A stretch of 64,000 nt of DNA from Zingiber officinale (GCF_018446385.1 NC_055998.1:21569173-21633172); one strand, 5' to 3'. Positions 10,558 to 22,218 are shown, numbered from the stretch's first letter. Notes: generated from the letters alone by a model not told the origin. Made by a program: numbers and translations.

Positions 10558-12009
10558 ATGGCCGGAGCGAACATCCATCCCCCGAAGTTCGACGGAGACT
10601 TCGCGACCTGGAAGCGCAAAATGGAGGTATTTTTTAAAACGGATTTTGATATTCTTATTACAATGAAATATGGTTTTGCAGCGCCGAAAGACAAAGAAGA
10701 AAACACATGGAGCAAGAAGGAGCAAGCCGATTTCGTCGCCAACGGAAAGGCAGAATTCCACCTGCTCAGTGTGCTGCCACCACAAGAAGTAAATCGGATC
10801 GGAAGCTACGACTCAGCGAAAGATCTCTGGGAAAAATTCCTGGAGCTACACGAAGGTACTTCCGAAGCGAAGCTAGCGAAGCGTGACATCCTCCGGAACA
10901 AGTTAACGAACCTCCGGATGAACCAAGGCGAGAAGGTAGCGCAACTCCAAGCGAGAATCAAGGAGCTGATAACGCAACTAACGAACCTTGGAGAAGAGGT
11001 AACTAACCGGGATTCCATCCGATACGCGCTCAATGCCTTCCCGAGAACTCCAGAGTGGGCATCCTTAGTAGATGCGTATTACATCTCTAAGGATCTCGAG
11101 GTAAGTACTTTAGAACAATTATTTTCCACTTTTGAACTTCACGAATCTCGAGTTTCAGAACCCAATGGAGCAGAGAAAACAAGTTAGAACATTGCCTTAA
11201 AGGCAAAGATGAACAGTTCTGACTCCGAAGCCTCAGTCGACGAATCCGAAGCGGCACTACTGGTAAGACGCTTCAATAAGTTTTTTAGTACTAACAAATT
11301 TAAATCGCAGAGGCATCATCGAAAGAAGAGGACGGTTCGCTGTTACAACTGCAACGAAGAGGGGCACATCAAAGATGACTGCCCAAAGCTAAAGAGAAAG
11401 GAGAAAGAAAGGGAAAAGCCAAAATACAAGAAGCCAGAAGCCTCCAAACACAAGAACCTAAAGGCAACATGGGATGATTCGTCATCCTCCGAATCGGAAG
11501 TCGAAGAATTCTCGGGACTAGCACTGATGGCCAACCATCAGCAAGAAGAAACGTCCAGCTCAGAAATGAGCATCGACGAAGGGGGAGGAACGTCAGAAGA
11601 AAGGAGCAGTGAAAGGGGAGTGTCACCTGATCAGGTAAGTAAGGTACGCAATCTAACCCCGTCTCAGTCATTTCGATTTATTAAATCACTTTCTAAAGAT
11701 TTATTTGAATTAGAAAAAGAAAATAAAGAATTAAAAATAAAATTAGCAAAAGCATGTCCACTTGAAATGTACGATAGTATGAAATCAGAAAATGAAAATT
11801 TAAAATTAGAAATTGAAAAATTGAAAAATGATGCATGCTTAAAGAAATTTCCAAATTCAAAAATTAAAGTTTATGGAAAATTGAACTGGTACATTAGAAA
11901 CCATCAGGGTCAACTTAGAAGAATACCCAAAAATTATGTACCCCCTAAGTATCTGAATAACCCTGTAGGTAGGAACCTCTATTGGATTCCAAAATCTGTG
12001 CTTAATTAA
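10558..12009 (+). CDS. copia-type Gag of the gag-only element, one in-frame TAG
   Basis: One frame of 484 codons starts at ATG 10558 (MAGANIHPPKFDGDFATWKR), with a single stop, TAG, at 11185-11187. The UBN2-type capsid occupies roughly residues 1-205. The part after the stop has a CCHC zinc knuckle (CYNCNEEGHIKDDC, about residue 262), a Lys/Glu-rich and Ser/acidic stretch, and a coiled-coil-like segment (DLFELEKENKELKIKLAKAC). It ends …LYWIPKSVLN. Gag coats the RNA and forms particles. The stop separates capsid from nucleocapsid. It may be a late mutation or, less likely, a readthrough site. It is otherwise intact, suggesting recent activity. Confidence 0.85.
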
Positions 12010-12773
12010 TTTTTCAAAAATTAAAAGCTTACAGTGAGAAAATTAAACATTAAAATTCTTTATGGAAGCTTTGACTAAGGAAGTGGTTGTTGCTCCAATA
12101 ACCAAGAAGGCCTAGTGCCTCGCCACGACCTAGAAGCTAAAATATTGAAAGAAAATGTTTAATTAACTTTCTGAAAAAGCATTAAACAAAAATTAAATAA
12201 TGTTTTGAAAGTTTATCAAATGTTTGTTAAAATAAACAAAAATTCCTTAAATTTTTTTTTTAAATAAAAAAAAATTTCTAACTTAATTTTTTTTTTGGTT
12301 AGAAATTTTCTTCTGGAAAATTCTAAAAAATCATTTTTAGCTTAAATTTCAAGCTTAATCATTTTTAGCTTAAAGAAAATTTTCTTTTGGAACATTTGAA
12401 CATTTACTTAGGATTTTTTATTTTTAATTTAGCAATTTTTTCAAAAATTCATTTTTTAACTTCGAAAATTTTCAAAAAATTCAATTTAACTTCGAAATTT
12501 TTTCAAAAATTCATTTTTTTCAAAGATTTAACATTACTTGAAAACATTTTACTTAAGACCCCATTTTTGCTGTGATCAAAGGGGGAGAGAAAAGTACAAG
12601 TTTAGGGGGAGTTAGAAAAATTTAAAATTTCTGTTATTATTTTTTATAAAAAGTGTTGCAATTTTACTAATTGTAAAAATTATGCTTAACTTGTTAGTTT
12701 AGTAATTTTTTCTTTAAAATTACTCTTTATGTCTATATTAAACCCTAACTTGAACTTGGGTTGATGCACATCA
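12010..12773 (+). other. Non-coding 3' region of the gag-only element
   Basis: This stretch is AT-rich with repeated TTTTTCAAAAATTCATTTTT-like words, and I see no gene. The first 130 bp contain a block (about 12070-12135, with CCAAGAAGG and GTGCCTCGCCACG) also found in the solo LTR at about 9120-9200. In autonomous relatives pol would lie here. Confidence 0.7.
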
Positions 12774-12786
12774 AAAAGGGGGAGAT
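12774..12786 (+). promoter_or_regulatory. Polypurine tract of the gag-only element
   Basis: AAAAAGGGGGAGA followed by TTGTTGG, immediately before the 3' LTR. This is the expected position for plus-strand priming. Confidence 0.85.
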
Positions 12787-13607
12787 TGTTGGACCCCGTG
12801 GTAGTTTTGATGTGATCAACAAAGTTAGTTAGGTCCTGTTGTGTTTGATCCCTGTGTTTGAGTGTGCAGGAGCTTAGGAGCACAGGAAGTCGAGTGGAAG
12901 ACGCAGCTAGCGAGAAGGACGGCACGGGAGCCGACGGGCTCGGTGCGTCCGAAGGACGAGAGAGCTGCAGAAGAGTACTCCGGTGGGCGTGAAGAGCGTG
13001 CGCGGCATTCGAGGGACGTTAAGCCGGGACGGAAGGCTACTCGAGGAGAAGGCCGGGAATTGGGCAGCTGGAGGCGCCCTTAACAACTATTGAGGCGGCT
13101 CCGCCCTCACCAGAGTGAGGGCGCCCTCAACAGCTTGAGGCGCCCATCAATGCCTTTGAAGGCGCCTTCAACGGTCAATCTGACCGTTTGTGCGCGCGGA
13201 TAAAGTTTTATCCGCTGACCGAGCTGGAGGCGCCTTGAACCTTGTTGGAGGCGCCTTGGACCCTCGGGATAGACTTTCCAGGAGCTATATAAAGGCCCCT
13301 GGAGCTAGGAATGATTTAACAACTCAAGAATTCAATCTGTAGTGTTTCCTAGCAATAGTTCTGAGCTTTTGAAAGTGTAAAAGGCTTCTCCGCCTTCAGC
13401 AAAGGAGAGTTTCTTTTAGTGCGCTTTTACTGCCCTGGATTAACAACCTCCTTGGTTGTAACCAGGTTAATTCTTCTGTGTCTTTCTTTTACTGTTTTAT
13501 TATTTTGTTAACTATTGCACTAACTGAGTTGAAAGTACGAGGAGGGTATAGTTACTTTTTGTTTTCAGTAATTCACCCCCCTCTTGCCGGCCTCCGCTGC
13601 ACCAACA
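12787..13607 (+). repeat. 3' LTR of the gag-only element
   Basis: Nearly identical to the 5' LTR outside 13065-13180. That segment is about 45 bp shorter than its counterpart and has a different arrangement of GGCGCC motifs. TATA box (CTATATAAAGG) at about 13284. The LTR ends CACCAACA, followed by the AGCTT duplication. Confidence 0.93.
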
Positions 13608-15753
13608 AGCTTTTGAGGAACTGAAGAAGTATTTAGAGACTCTACCATCTTTGTTTAAGCCAGTTGTTGGGGAACCCTTATGGGTCTATTTATCCGCCAC
13701 CCCCGAGGCCGTAGGGGTTGTGCTGGTTAAGGAGCATGATACTGTACAACGACCAGTGTATTTCTTCAGTCATCTATTAAAAGGGGTCGAAGCTCGGTAC
13801 ATGGCCCTAGAGAAGTTGGTTTACGGATTGGTCCTTATGGCTCGACGGTTAAGACCCTATTTCTTATCGCATCCATCACGGTTCTGACTAATAGCACCAT
13901 GGGAAGAGCGCTAATTAATGTAGAAGTTGCGGGTCGGCTTATCAAGTGGGCAACGGAGTTGGGAGAATATGACATACAGTATCAGCCGCGCACCGCCATT
14001 AAGGCGCAGGCCTTAGCAGATTTCTTAACAGAAATTCATTTGACCAACTCTGAAGAAACCTGGAAGGTCTACGTGGATGGATCTGCTAATCACCAAGGAA
14101 GCGAGGTTGGGGTCTTGGTAATATCTCCCCAAGGAGATATACTCCAATTAGCGGTCCGATTAAATTTCCGAGCCACAAATAATGAAGCAGAATACGAGGC
14201 CTTGTTGGCAGGACTGCAAGCAGCTCGGCACGTAGGGGCAGCCCGGGTAATCATTTATTCAGATTCACAGCTAGTAACTCAGCAAGTGACTGTCAACTTT
14301 ATGATAAATTGTGATAAATTACAAGTGTACTAGGAAGCCTCTGAGAAGCTGAAAGAGGAATTCGCAGAAGTCACAGTAACTAAGATTCCTAAGTCAAAGA
14401 ATGAAAGGGCAGATGACCTAGCAAAGATGGTCAGTTCCTTAACTACTTGGGTGTTGGACCGGTCAACGACACAAGCTTTTCTGATAGCTCGGATAGATCT
14501 GCAAAACAATAGAGAAGCAACTATTGATTGGCGGGCGCCCATGATCAATTATCTCAGACAGGAGATCTTACCGACTGACCCAGAAGAATCACGATTAATA
14601 AGGAAGCAGGCCCATGCTTATGTCATGATTGGGGATCAGCTCTACAAGAGGTCCTTCTCTAGACCCTTACTCAAATGCTTGGGTATGGAGGAGGTCGACT
14701 AGGCCTTGCGAGAAATACATCTGGGATGCTGTGGCAATCATGTTGGTGGTCGAACATTATCTCGCAAGGTACTCCTGGCCGGGTATTTCTGGCCTACTTT
14801 ACAAAGAGACGCTCATAAGTTGGTGAATACATGCTTATCCTGCCAGAAACATTAAAACTTAACACACCGTCCTACGACTCTGTTGAAAATGTCCATAGTC
14901 TCATGTCCATTTGATCAGTGGGACATGGATATTGTGGGACCATTTCCCATGGCACCAGGTCAAAGACGTTTCTTATTGGTGGCAGTGGATTATTTTTCTA
15001 AGTGGGTAGAAGCAGAAGCCTTGGCCCAGATCACAGAAGACGCCGTCATTCAATTTCTATGGAGGAACATTCTTTGCAGATTTGATATTCCTTATAAACT
15101 GGTGTCAGACAATGGAAGGCAATTTCAAAGACAAAAAATCCAGGCCTGGTGCAACGGGTTTGGAATAACGCAAGCCTTCATTTCAGTAGCATATCCATAG
15201 AGCAATGGTCAGACCGAGGTGGTTAACAGAGAAATAGTACGAGGTCTGAAGATCAAGTTAGATCATGTGGGAGGCAATTGGGTGGAGGAGCTGCCAAGCA
15301 TTCTGTGGGCTTATCGTACAACACCACGAGAAAGTACAGGTCTGACACCATTCCACCTGGTTTATGGCAATGAAGCAGTGGTACCCATAGAAATAGGAGT
15401 GCCATCAGTTAGAAGGACCTTATATGATGAAGGAAACACAGAGTGACGGTTAGCTGAGCTGGATCTTATTAGCGAAACCCGTGACAAAACGGCGGCTCGG
15501 TTGGAGACTTATCGACAAAGAATGAGGCAAAATTATAATAGAAGAGTGATTCCTCGATTCTTTGGGGGAAGGAGATCTGGTCTGGAAGCAAATCAAGCCC
15601 GTGGGAGATGTAACCAAGCTAGCACCGCAGTGGGATGAGCCTTACAAAGTCATCAAAAAATTGGCATCCGGGGCTTATTATTTACAAGATGAACGAGGCA
15701 AAAAGCTAGACCGACCCTGGAGCGCTAATTACTTGCAACCTTATCGAGTCTAA
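13608..15753 (+). pseudogene. Tat-1 RNase H, archaeal-type RNase H and integrase
   Basis: RNase H resumes (LWVYLSATPEAVGVVLVKEH). A one-base loss near 13872 shifts the frame. The second, archaeal-type RNase H follows (WKVYVDGSANHQGSEVGVLV, NNEAEYEALLAGL, IIYSDSQLVTQQV). Next come the HHCC zinc region of integrase (GCCGNHVGG … CLSCQKH), the catalytic core with WDMDIVGPF and LVSDNGRQFQ, and NREIVRGLK. Stops at 14331 (TAG), 14700 (TAG), 14853 (TAA), 15198 (TAG) and 15444 (TGA) mostly fit CAG, CAA or CGA with C to T. One extra G in the G-run near 15563 shifts to the last frame, which ends …PWSANYLQPYRV. No trace of a chromodomain. Confidence 0.9.
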
Positions 15754-16007
15754 AGGAGCACGCCAAGAAGAGTAAGTCGGGCGGTAAACCGAGCTGTCAC
15801 TTACCCGACAAACCAGGGTAGCAGACCGGGGAAAAGAAGATCGGAAAGAGCAGAAGAAGATGTGAAAGCGGAAATTGTATGTCCTAATACTTTTTGTGGC
15901 ACAACTAAGCAATTTTAGTAAAAGTGAGCCTTAGAATGCAAGTGAAAAAATAGCAAAGTGCTTTACAAGAAATTGTTAAGTTGTTATATACAAATAGCCA
16001 AGAAATA
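15754..16007 (+). other. Spacer between integrase and antisense unit A
   Basis: Short A-rich spacer after the integrase stop, up to the stop codon (antisense) of unit A at 16008. No gene or structured element seen. Confidence 0.6.
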
Positions 16008-18645
16008 TCACTGGAAAGGAGCAAAAACTTCATCGGGGATCTCTTTAAGGATCCGATCATGATCTAAAAATTCAGGAGGGGGAGTTGAGTTCAGATAGCC
16101 TTGTTCATAAAGTTGACGCAAAGCCCCAACCGCCCCGTAGATAACAGACGAGGAGAAACGCTATCCAGCCTGTGTACCGAATTCCGAAGAACGCAAGTAC
16201 AGAGCACGGTTCTGTTGACAGTGATCGTTCTCTCCCTCTTTGTAAATAGTCAGAGCTGTTGATGCCCCTTCTACAGTAGCCCGAGCCTGAGACAATTCAT
16301 TTCGGGCAACTAATAGTTCTGTTGCTTGGGACGTCAATTGAGACTCCTGGGATTTCAACTTCTTGTCTTGTTCTTGCACTAAAGTCTCGGCGGTGCGCAG
16401 CTTTTGAGCCAATTGGTCCAGAGCTCGTTGATGCTCCAAAGCTTACTGGTCCATGAGCTGCTGGTGTACAACCTCAACTTGGCTTTTTTCTTCCTTGAGG
16501 TCCTTAAGCTTTTGGTTAGCTATTGTCAGGGATACTTCAAGACTGTTCCTCTTTTTTTTTAGAGCTTTTATTTCAGCCCTCAGGGCATGACTGGCCTGCG
16601 CCGGGTTACTTAGTTGAAGTTCCAGCTCGGCTACCTTGTCTTGCAGCATCTTATTTTGATGATGAGATGCGTGAAAGGATTGATTTATCGTCAAGGATTC
16701 TACACAGACCTGGGATATAGAAGAAACATCTGATAAGAATGGGGAAGATAATAGTTATAGTAAGCCATCATGGAAGCTGACCTTGATGTATAGCTCAGAA
16801 AATCTGTCCATCTAGGCAAGGGGCGGTAAAAGTTCCATCTGACGCTTGCTCTCTTCCCACACAGTGGCTAAGCGACCTTTCATGGTCAAGGAGCTGGTGG
16901 GAACGTCACGCCTTGACTGTAGTCCAGCCTCTGATGGAGTAGTAGTACGATAATAAAGAGGGACAGGTGGTGGCGGTTGTGAAGGTCCCACAATGGAGGT
17001 AGAAGGCCCAGCAGCTGACCCAGAAGGAGCTGAGGGAGGTACAGGAGATGGCTCTGGAGGCAAGGTGGCTGGCAGATAGCGACGCGAGGGATCGACCTCG
17101 GTGCTCTGGTGTTGCGGTGACGTAGAAGGTTGAGTAGGAGGTTGAGCTGAAGGAGAAGGTTGAGCAGTGGGAGGCTCAACTGGAATTGCGGTGGGATCCG
17201 ACGAAACATCTGCTTAGCTCGGGATAGGAGGTGGAGGAGAGGTAGTTGCAACTGGAGGAGGAGAAGGGACAGAGGATGGGCCGGAGCTTGACACAGGACG
17301 AGGGGCTTAGCGTCGACGTATGAGCCAATGGCTGATCATCCGAATCTGAATCATCAGAATGTAGCCGAGCCCTGCGTCTAGTGGAAGAAGGGGCGTCTTG
17401 GCTCAAGTGGTCATTTGCAGAGCGGGCCTAGCGAGCTGCTTGAGAAGCTTCTCTGAAAGCAGGGCTCGCCTGAGGAACATTGGCGAATCTTCTACCAAGG
17501 CCGCGACCAGGAATATAAATTGGTCGGGGAGGGTCAATGGATTGAAGAGGCGTCGGGGTGGCTGGCCGGGTTGTATCTGTAGGTCGGGGATGAACAGTGG
17601 CCGTAGCCCGTGACCTAATAGGGCAGACAGCCCGGGGTGGACGCGCAGTCCGCAGGCGAGTAGGGCGAGCCAAGGGGGCAGGTCGGACACCAACAGACCC
17701 TCGTCGAGCAGGTCAGGGTGGAGGATTGGCCGGGGAAGCCCCATCAATTGAAATCGAAGATGAGTGGGGGAATGCTCTTCTCTGCAAGACATCTCGGCCA
17801 TGTCTCATTATTTCCATATCGCTCAGAGGAAGTGGCTGAACCTCCGAAGCGTGGGTTAAGACTTCAGCTATACAGGATAGAGTAGGAAATCAGCTACAGT
17901 ATGAAAAAACAAATGCTTATGAAATAATAACAGAACTAAAAGGGAAGCTTACCCAGGGAACGAGGTGTCTCAGGAGTAAGATAACTTAAGCAGAAATAGG
18001 ATAACAATTCTTCATATAACAGACGTGTCAAATTCAGCTGCCAGTTGACTAAACGAGACGAAGCTTCTATGTAGGAGGTATCAAGGTGAAATTCCTCTAG
18101 TTCTGGAGATTGAGGAAGTAACGGTTGCCATCGCAAGGGCCACTCCACCTCGTGAGGAAATCTAATGAAGAAAAATTTGTTCCTCCAGTTCGGGTCGGAA
18201 GGCGGTAGGGATGAGAAAAAAAGCAGTTCGAAGACGAGGTTGAAAGTGGAATGTGCCCTCTTCCTGGCGTCGGAGGGTGAAGAAGCAATGGAATAAGTGG
18301 GCAGACCAGGATAATTCACACACATCGCACAACACTACAAAGCCACAGAGGATCCTTATAGAGTTTAGTGTTAGTTGTCCCAGGGGAATCCGGAAGTGGC
18401 GACATACGTCGGAAAAGAAAGGATGGAGAGGGAGACGAAGGCCAGGCACGAAGTGCTCTTTAAAGAAAGTGCAATATCCATGGGGAGGATCAAAAAATTC
18501 GATGTATCCCGGTAGGAATGACCACATGCGCATTATTCCCAACTCCATAGATATAGCGCAGGCCATCCCGATCCAATTCATCGAAAGTGGATGAACCAGG
18601 GTAGTACACCGCTGTCAAAGAAGAAAGAAAAGAGGGAGACGCCAT
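16008..18645 (-). pseudogene. Tat-1 antisense unit A (PF04195-like, coiled-coil tail)
   Basis: Antisense to gag-pol. It starts at ATG 18645 (MASPSFLSSLTAVYY) and its N-terminal third resembles the 'putative gypsy type transposon' family (PF04195). It runs YCTFFKEHFVPGLRLPLHPF, then RNKFFFIRFPHEVEW. One frameshift lies near 18497 in a T-run and another near 18220-18240. A donor-like GTAAG follows 17953. The middle is Pro/Ser-rich and frame-scrambled. The C-terminal part (16694-16008) is a Gln/Leu/Lys-rich coiled coil ending EFLDHDRILKEIPDE…, with stops at 16443 and 16161. It is a diverged paralogue of unit B. Function unknown. Confidence 0.75.
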
Positions 18646-18782
18646 GAGAAAAGAAATGGAAGGAAAGAAAGAAGGATCAAGAGGGGAGCTAGCAATGCAA
18701 AGCAGAAGTTCGGGAATGATACTAGACTCCAGTGGAAGGAAGTGGAAGACGGGCCAAGCCTAGAGGCGAAGCTTGAGGAAAT

Positions 18783-18792
18783 TATTTATAGC
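18783..18792 (-). promoter_or_regulatory. TATA box of antisense unit A
   Basis: On the minus strand GCTATAAATAA lies about 140 bp upstream of the unit A ATG (18645). The spacing is normal for a plant promoter with a short leader. Confidence 0.5.
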
Positions 18793-19556
18793 CGCTAGGT
18801 AGAGGGGCAGTTTCATCATACTATCATCCATCGGAGCAAAATAATTGGCGGGAACAAAGAGAACCGACGGATCTTCCTTGAAAATAACGCCCAAGGGTAT
18901 ATTTGGAAAAATACTGGTGCGAAGTACGAGGAGATGGATCTTGGGAAAAGGCGCAGCAGTTGCCTTATAGAAAAATACCTTCACATTCCCGGTCTGGGAT
19001 TAACCGTTAACTAATTTCCCGGTCTGAAGTTATCCTGACTCGGAGTATAGATGAAGGAATAGATTGGAAAGTATGATCGAGCCGGGGTTGTCAGCAAAGG
19101 AGAGCAAGTTGAACAGGTCGGGATATAAACGCAGATCAGGCAAGTGGTTAAGCTAAGTTAAGTGGTCCACAGAAGAAAGTAAAGAAGATAGGTCGAAGTA
19201 AAAGGGCGATTCCCGGCCGGGGTCCAATAAGACGATATGGACAGCTAAAGCACATGTTTTCTTGGTCATGGGTCGTATTGGTCGGGTAATATACAATGCA
19301 ACTGAGAAGAGGGTTAACATAACGTATCATAAGAGAATCAAGAACCAAGGGTCATGCCATATCATAAGGGTGATAAACAATTCACAAAAAAGGCGAATCG
19401 ATGATTACACAGCAAATAGTTCGAGTTAAAGTTTAACAGCTTCAGGTGTACATTGAAAGTTCAACATTAAGAGCCACATCCAGGATCATTGTTAGTAGGG
19501 GCTTAGGGGGGCAAGACATAGAATCGGCCGGAGGCTCAGGAAGGAGGAATAAGTCG
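18793..19556. other. Spacer between antisense units A and B
   Basis: Contains only short shadow ORFs. It is the promoter side of unit A and the 3' side of unit B. I see no domain, repeat or RNA gene here. Confidence 0.5.
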
Positions 19557-22041
19557 TCATCGTCCTTGAAGGTGGGAAGACCCGTCTGGAATCTCTCTCA
19601 TCAGGCGAGCGGTATCTAAGAAGTCCTCTGAGGGGGCAGCGTAAAGTAGATTCTGCTCAAACATTTGTCGAGCCCCACCACCCGTGCCACAATAGAGCAT
19701 GAAATTCATCAAACCCCCTATCTTCCTCAGGAACAAGGGGGAGGAGGCGTATGCTCGCCTGTATGCTCTTAGACGATCCACTTCTCTTGCCTTGTAATCA
19801 GTCAATTCTGCCTGGACCTTCTCCGTATCAGCTCTGGCTTTTTCTGCATCAGCTCGGGCCAAAGTCAAATCTTGCTGACCCTGAGAAACATTCTCTTGAG
19901 CTTTTAGAAGGTCAACCTGCATTGATTTAATGGTCGCCTGGCTGGCCTCCCACTAGTTGCGAAGGGACTTATCCGGGTCTGAACTAGAGGCCAGTTGACC
20001 CTGGACATCAGTTAAAATCTTTTGAAGGGCCTCCCTGGTTTCCTGCAGACTTGCCAACCTGGCATCCTTTTCATCCATCTCCGCCACCAGCGAGTGACAC
20101 CTCTCTGCTTCAGAAGCTAATTTAGACTCGCTTGTCCGCAGAGCCGCTTCCAAAGTTTTAATCTTGTCGAAAGCCGCATGAGAAATGTTGCGGCCAGACT
20201 CTGTAGACTCCCCAATCAGTTGAAGATAACTCTCTAAATCCCCAGGGGTCGGATTGAGGGGATCGCGAGGAGTTAGCGGCAGCTCTAACTCCTGAAGACG
20301 AGCCTTCAATACTTCGTTCTCCTTCTGCAAGCAAGTGGCGTATTGAATGGCACTCAGATTGGTGGAACAGGCCTGTGTTAGATAAAGGAAGAAGGATTAC
20401 AAAAGATTTTAGTAGAGGAGCATTGAGATAAGAAGACTTACAGAAACAATTTGGCAAGCCGCTTGATCTAGCCCCATCGTTGGGGGATTCTTCCAAAACT
20501 TCCGATTGCCTGAGCGCCAGGACGCCGCTAAATCACCCTCTAATTCAACCAGGGCAACCAGGGGAGAAGCCTCTTCTGCAGTTCCTTCGGCAGCACCAGG
20601 CTCTGTGGAAGAAGGCAGGCGCCAAGAGTTAGTATACGAATACTTCTTGCGAATTTTCCTTCGAGACCTAGAAGTGGAGGCGAGAGCAGCTAATGGAAGG
20701 GAGGCAGATTGAGTTGCAGAACTCCCGGGCTGATCCATTAAAGGAAGGGGTAGCTGCTCAGGAGAGGAGGCTGTAGCAGGAAAAGATGCCTGATCTGAAG
20801 TTATAGCCCGACCGGGGGTCGGGGCAGATATCTGGGGCGACATAACGGGAACCTCCGACCCCAAATTAATCTCCCGGTCGGGAGTAGCAGCTCTAATTTC
20901 CAAAGAGGGAAAGGCGGCAGATGAGCGACGGCCGGAAGGAAGAGGTGGAGGTGATGCCTGAGTCACGGGAGTAACCTTCTTCCTTTTACGCTGGAGCTTT
21001 AGACGTTTGGCCAGCGGGGGAGAGGCAGCCCGCTCCTCCTCGACCTGCTCTACAGTGGCTAGGTCTTCTAGCACAATGGCCAGGTCCTCTACAGGAGCCA
21101 CATTCAGAGGGAGGGCCGAGGAAGTTTCCTCCTGGATCGGCGCAAGGGGGGCTAGCTGTGAAGCAGAAGGAGCAGACCGTGAGACAGAAGGGCTAGACTG
21201 GGAAGAAGCTGCCAAACCCTGTTTAAGCTCCGCACTTAAAGCTCTCAAGTAGGAGACAAATTGGCATTTTACGTCTGAGGAATACGCTTGGAGCATGGAA
21301 GCCTCTGCAATAAGAAAGAAAGATACCTCAGTTAGCAAAGAGTAGCAGAGAGGAAAACAGAGTCTTACCAAAAGGAACCCCTATGTCCGCCTGAACAGGG
21401 TTGAGCCCAAACAAATATAGAAAGCCTTCCAACAGTAATATAGAAAAGCTAACGCTCACGCCTTGAAGTTTTTCTGAAGCGGCGTTACAGGAAGGCCGGT
21501 GTTGATGTACAGGGAGATTGGAAGGGATGTCAAAGCACCATTGGGTCAGCCCGACCAGGGGCTCGGGGAATCTAACAAAGAAGAAACGGGATTTCCACCC
21601 CTTGTTCGAAGAGGACATGTCAGAAAAAAACTTATAGCCAGACCTAGCTTGTACCATAAACACTCCTGGCTCTGAACATTTGAAAGAATAAAAATGATGG
21701 AAGAGCTGAGCGGTCAGGGGAAGTTAGTATACACGACAAAGGATGACAATGCCGCAAATCGCTCTGAAGAAGTTGGGAGCAAATTGAGATATGCAGATGC
21801 CGAAGTATTCGCTCAGGGAGGAAATGAAAGGATGGATGGGAAAATGAAGGCCTTCTAAAATTTGGTCTCTAAAAACAGTTATGAAGCCTTCCAGAGGGCT
21901 GGCGGGGTGTTCATGGGGCGTAGGAACTTTGAGTTCGTAAGCATCACTAAGTCGCAGGTCCGATTGAATCAAAAAAAGGTCATGATCATCTATATCAGAA
22001 ATGAAACATGAATACCAAAGGGCGGTCTTACCGTCAGCCAT
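19557..22041 (-). pseudogene. Tat-1 antisense unit B (PF04195-like, three exons)
   Basis: Exon 1 is 22041-21369 (ATG at MADGKTALWYSCFISDIDDH). Intron 1 (21368-21305) and intron 2 (20441-20373) are GT-AG, exon 2 is 21304-20442 and exon 3 is 20372-19557. All joins keep frame. Exon 1 holds the PF04195-like domain (EGFITVFRDQILEGLHFPIH … GWKSRFFFVRFPEPL … YLFGLNPVQ). Exon 2 is a Ser/Pro/Ala-rich linker with a basic KRLKLQRKRKK stretch that could be a nuclear signal. Exon 3 is a long coiled coil ending DFLDTARLMREIPDG. Two stops interrupt it (TAA 21726-21724 and TAG 19955-19953). Such antisense ORFs are known in the Tat lineage; their role is unknown. Confidence 0.78.
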
Positions 22042-22208
22042 TATCACGGTAAGGAGGGTTGGAGAAGAGATCAGTCGAGAGGGAGAAGAGCACTCGGCGT
22101 GAATAGGCTAGAGGGGGAAGGACCGGAACATTAGAGACGAAGAAGCAACACGAAGACGAAGGCAATCGAAACGATCAAGGCAATGATTGCGGACTGCCTT
22201 TAGGGTTT

Positions 22209-22218
22209 ATAAAGAGAG
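22209..22218 (-). promoter_or_regulatory. TATA box of antisense unit B
   Basis: Minus-strand TTTATAAACCCTAAAG about 170 bp upstream of ATG 22041. A pyrimidine-rich leader follows. The reversed Tat-3 fragment has a comparable AAACCCTAAA leader start at 44628-44637. Confidence 0.5.

Larger units (their letters stand above)
9617..13612 (+). mobile_element. Gag-only copia-type element (TR-GAG-like), AGCTT target duplication
   Basis: The element proper is 9622-13607 (3986 bp). LTRs are 9622-10492 (871 bp) and 12787-13607 (821 bp), both TGTTGGACCC to CACCAACA. Perfect target duplications AGCTT lie at 9617-9621 and 13608-13612. It has an initiator-Met-type primer site, a polypurine tract and a gag, but no protease, integrase or RT. 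It must have been moved by proteins from another copia element. The insertion plus duplication is 3991 bp, which shifts the host pol frame by one, exactly as seen at 13651. Confidence 0.93.
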
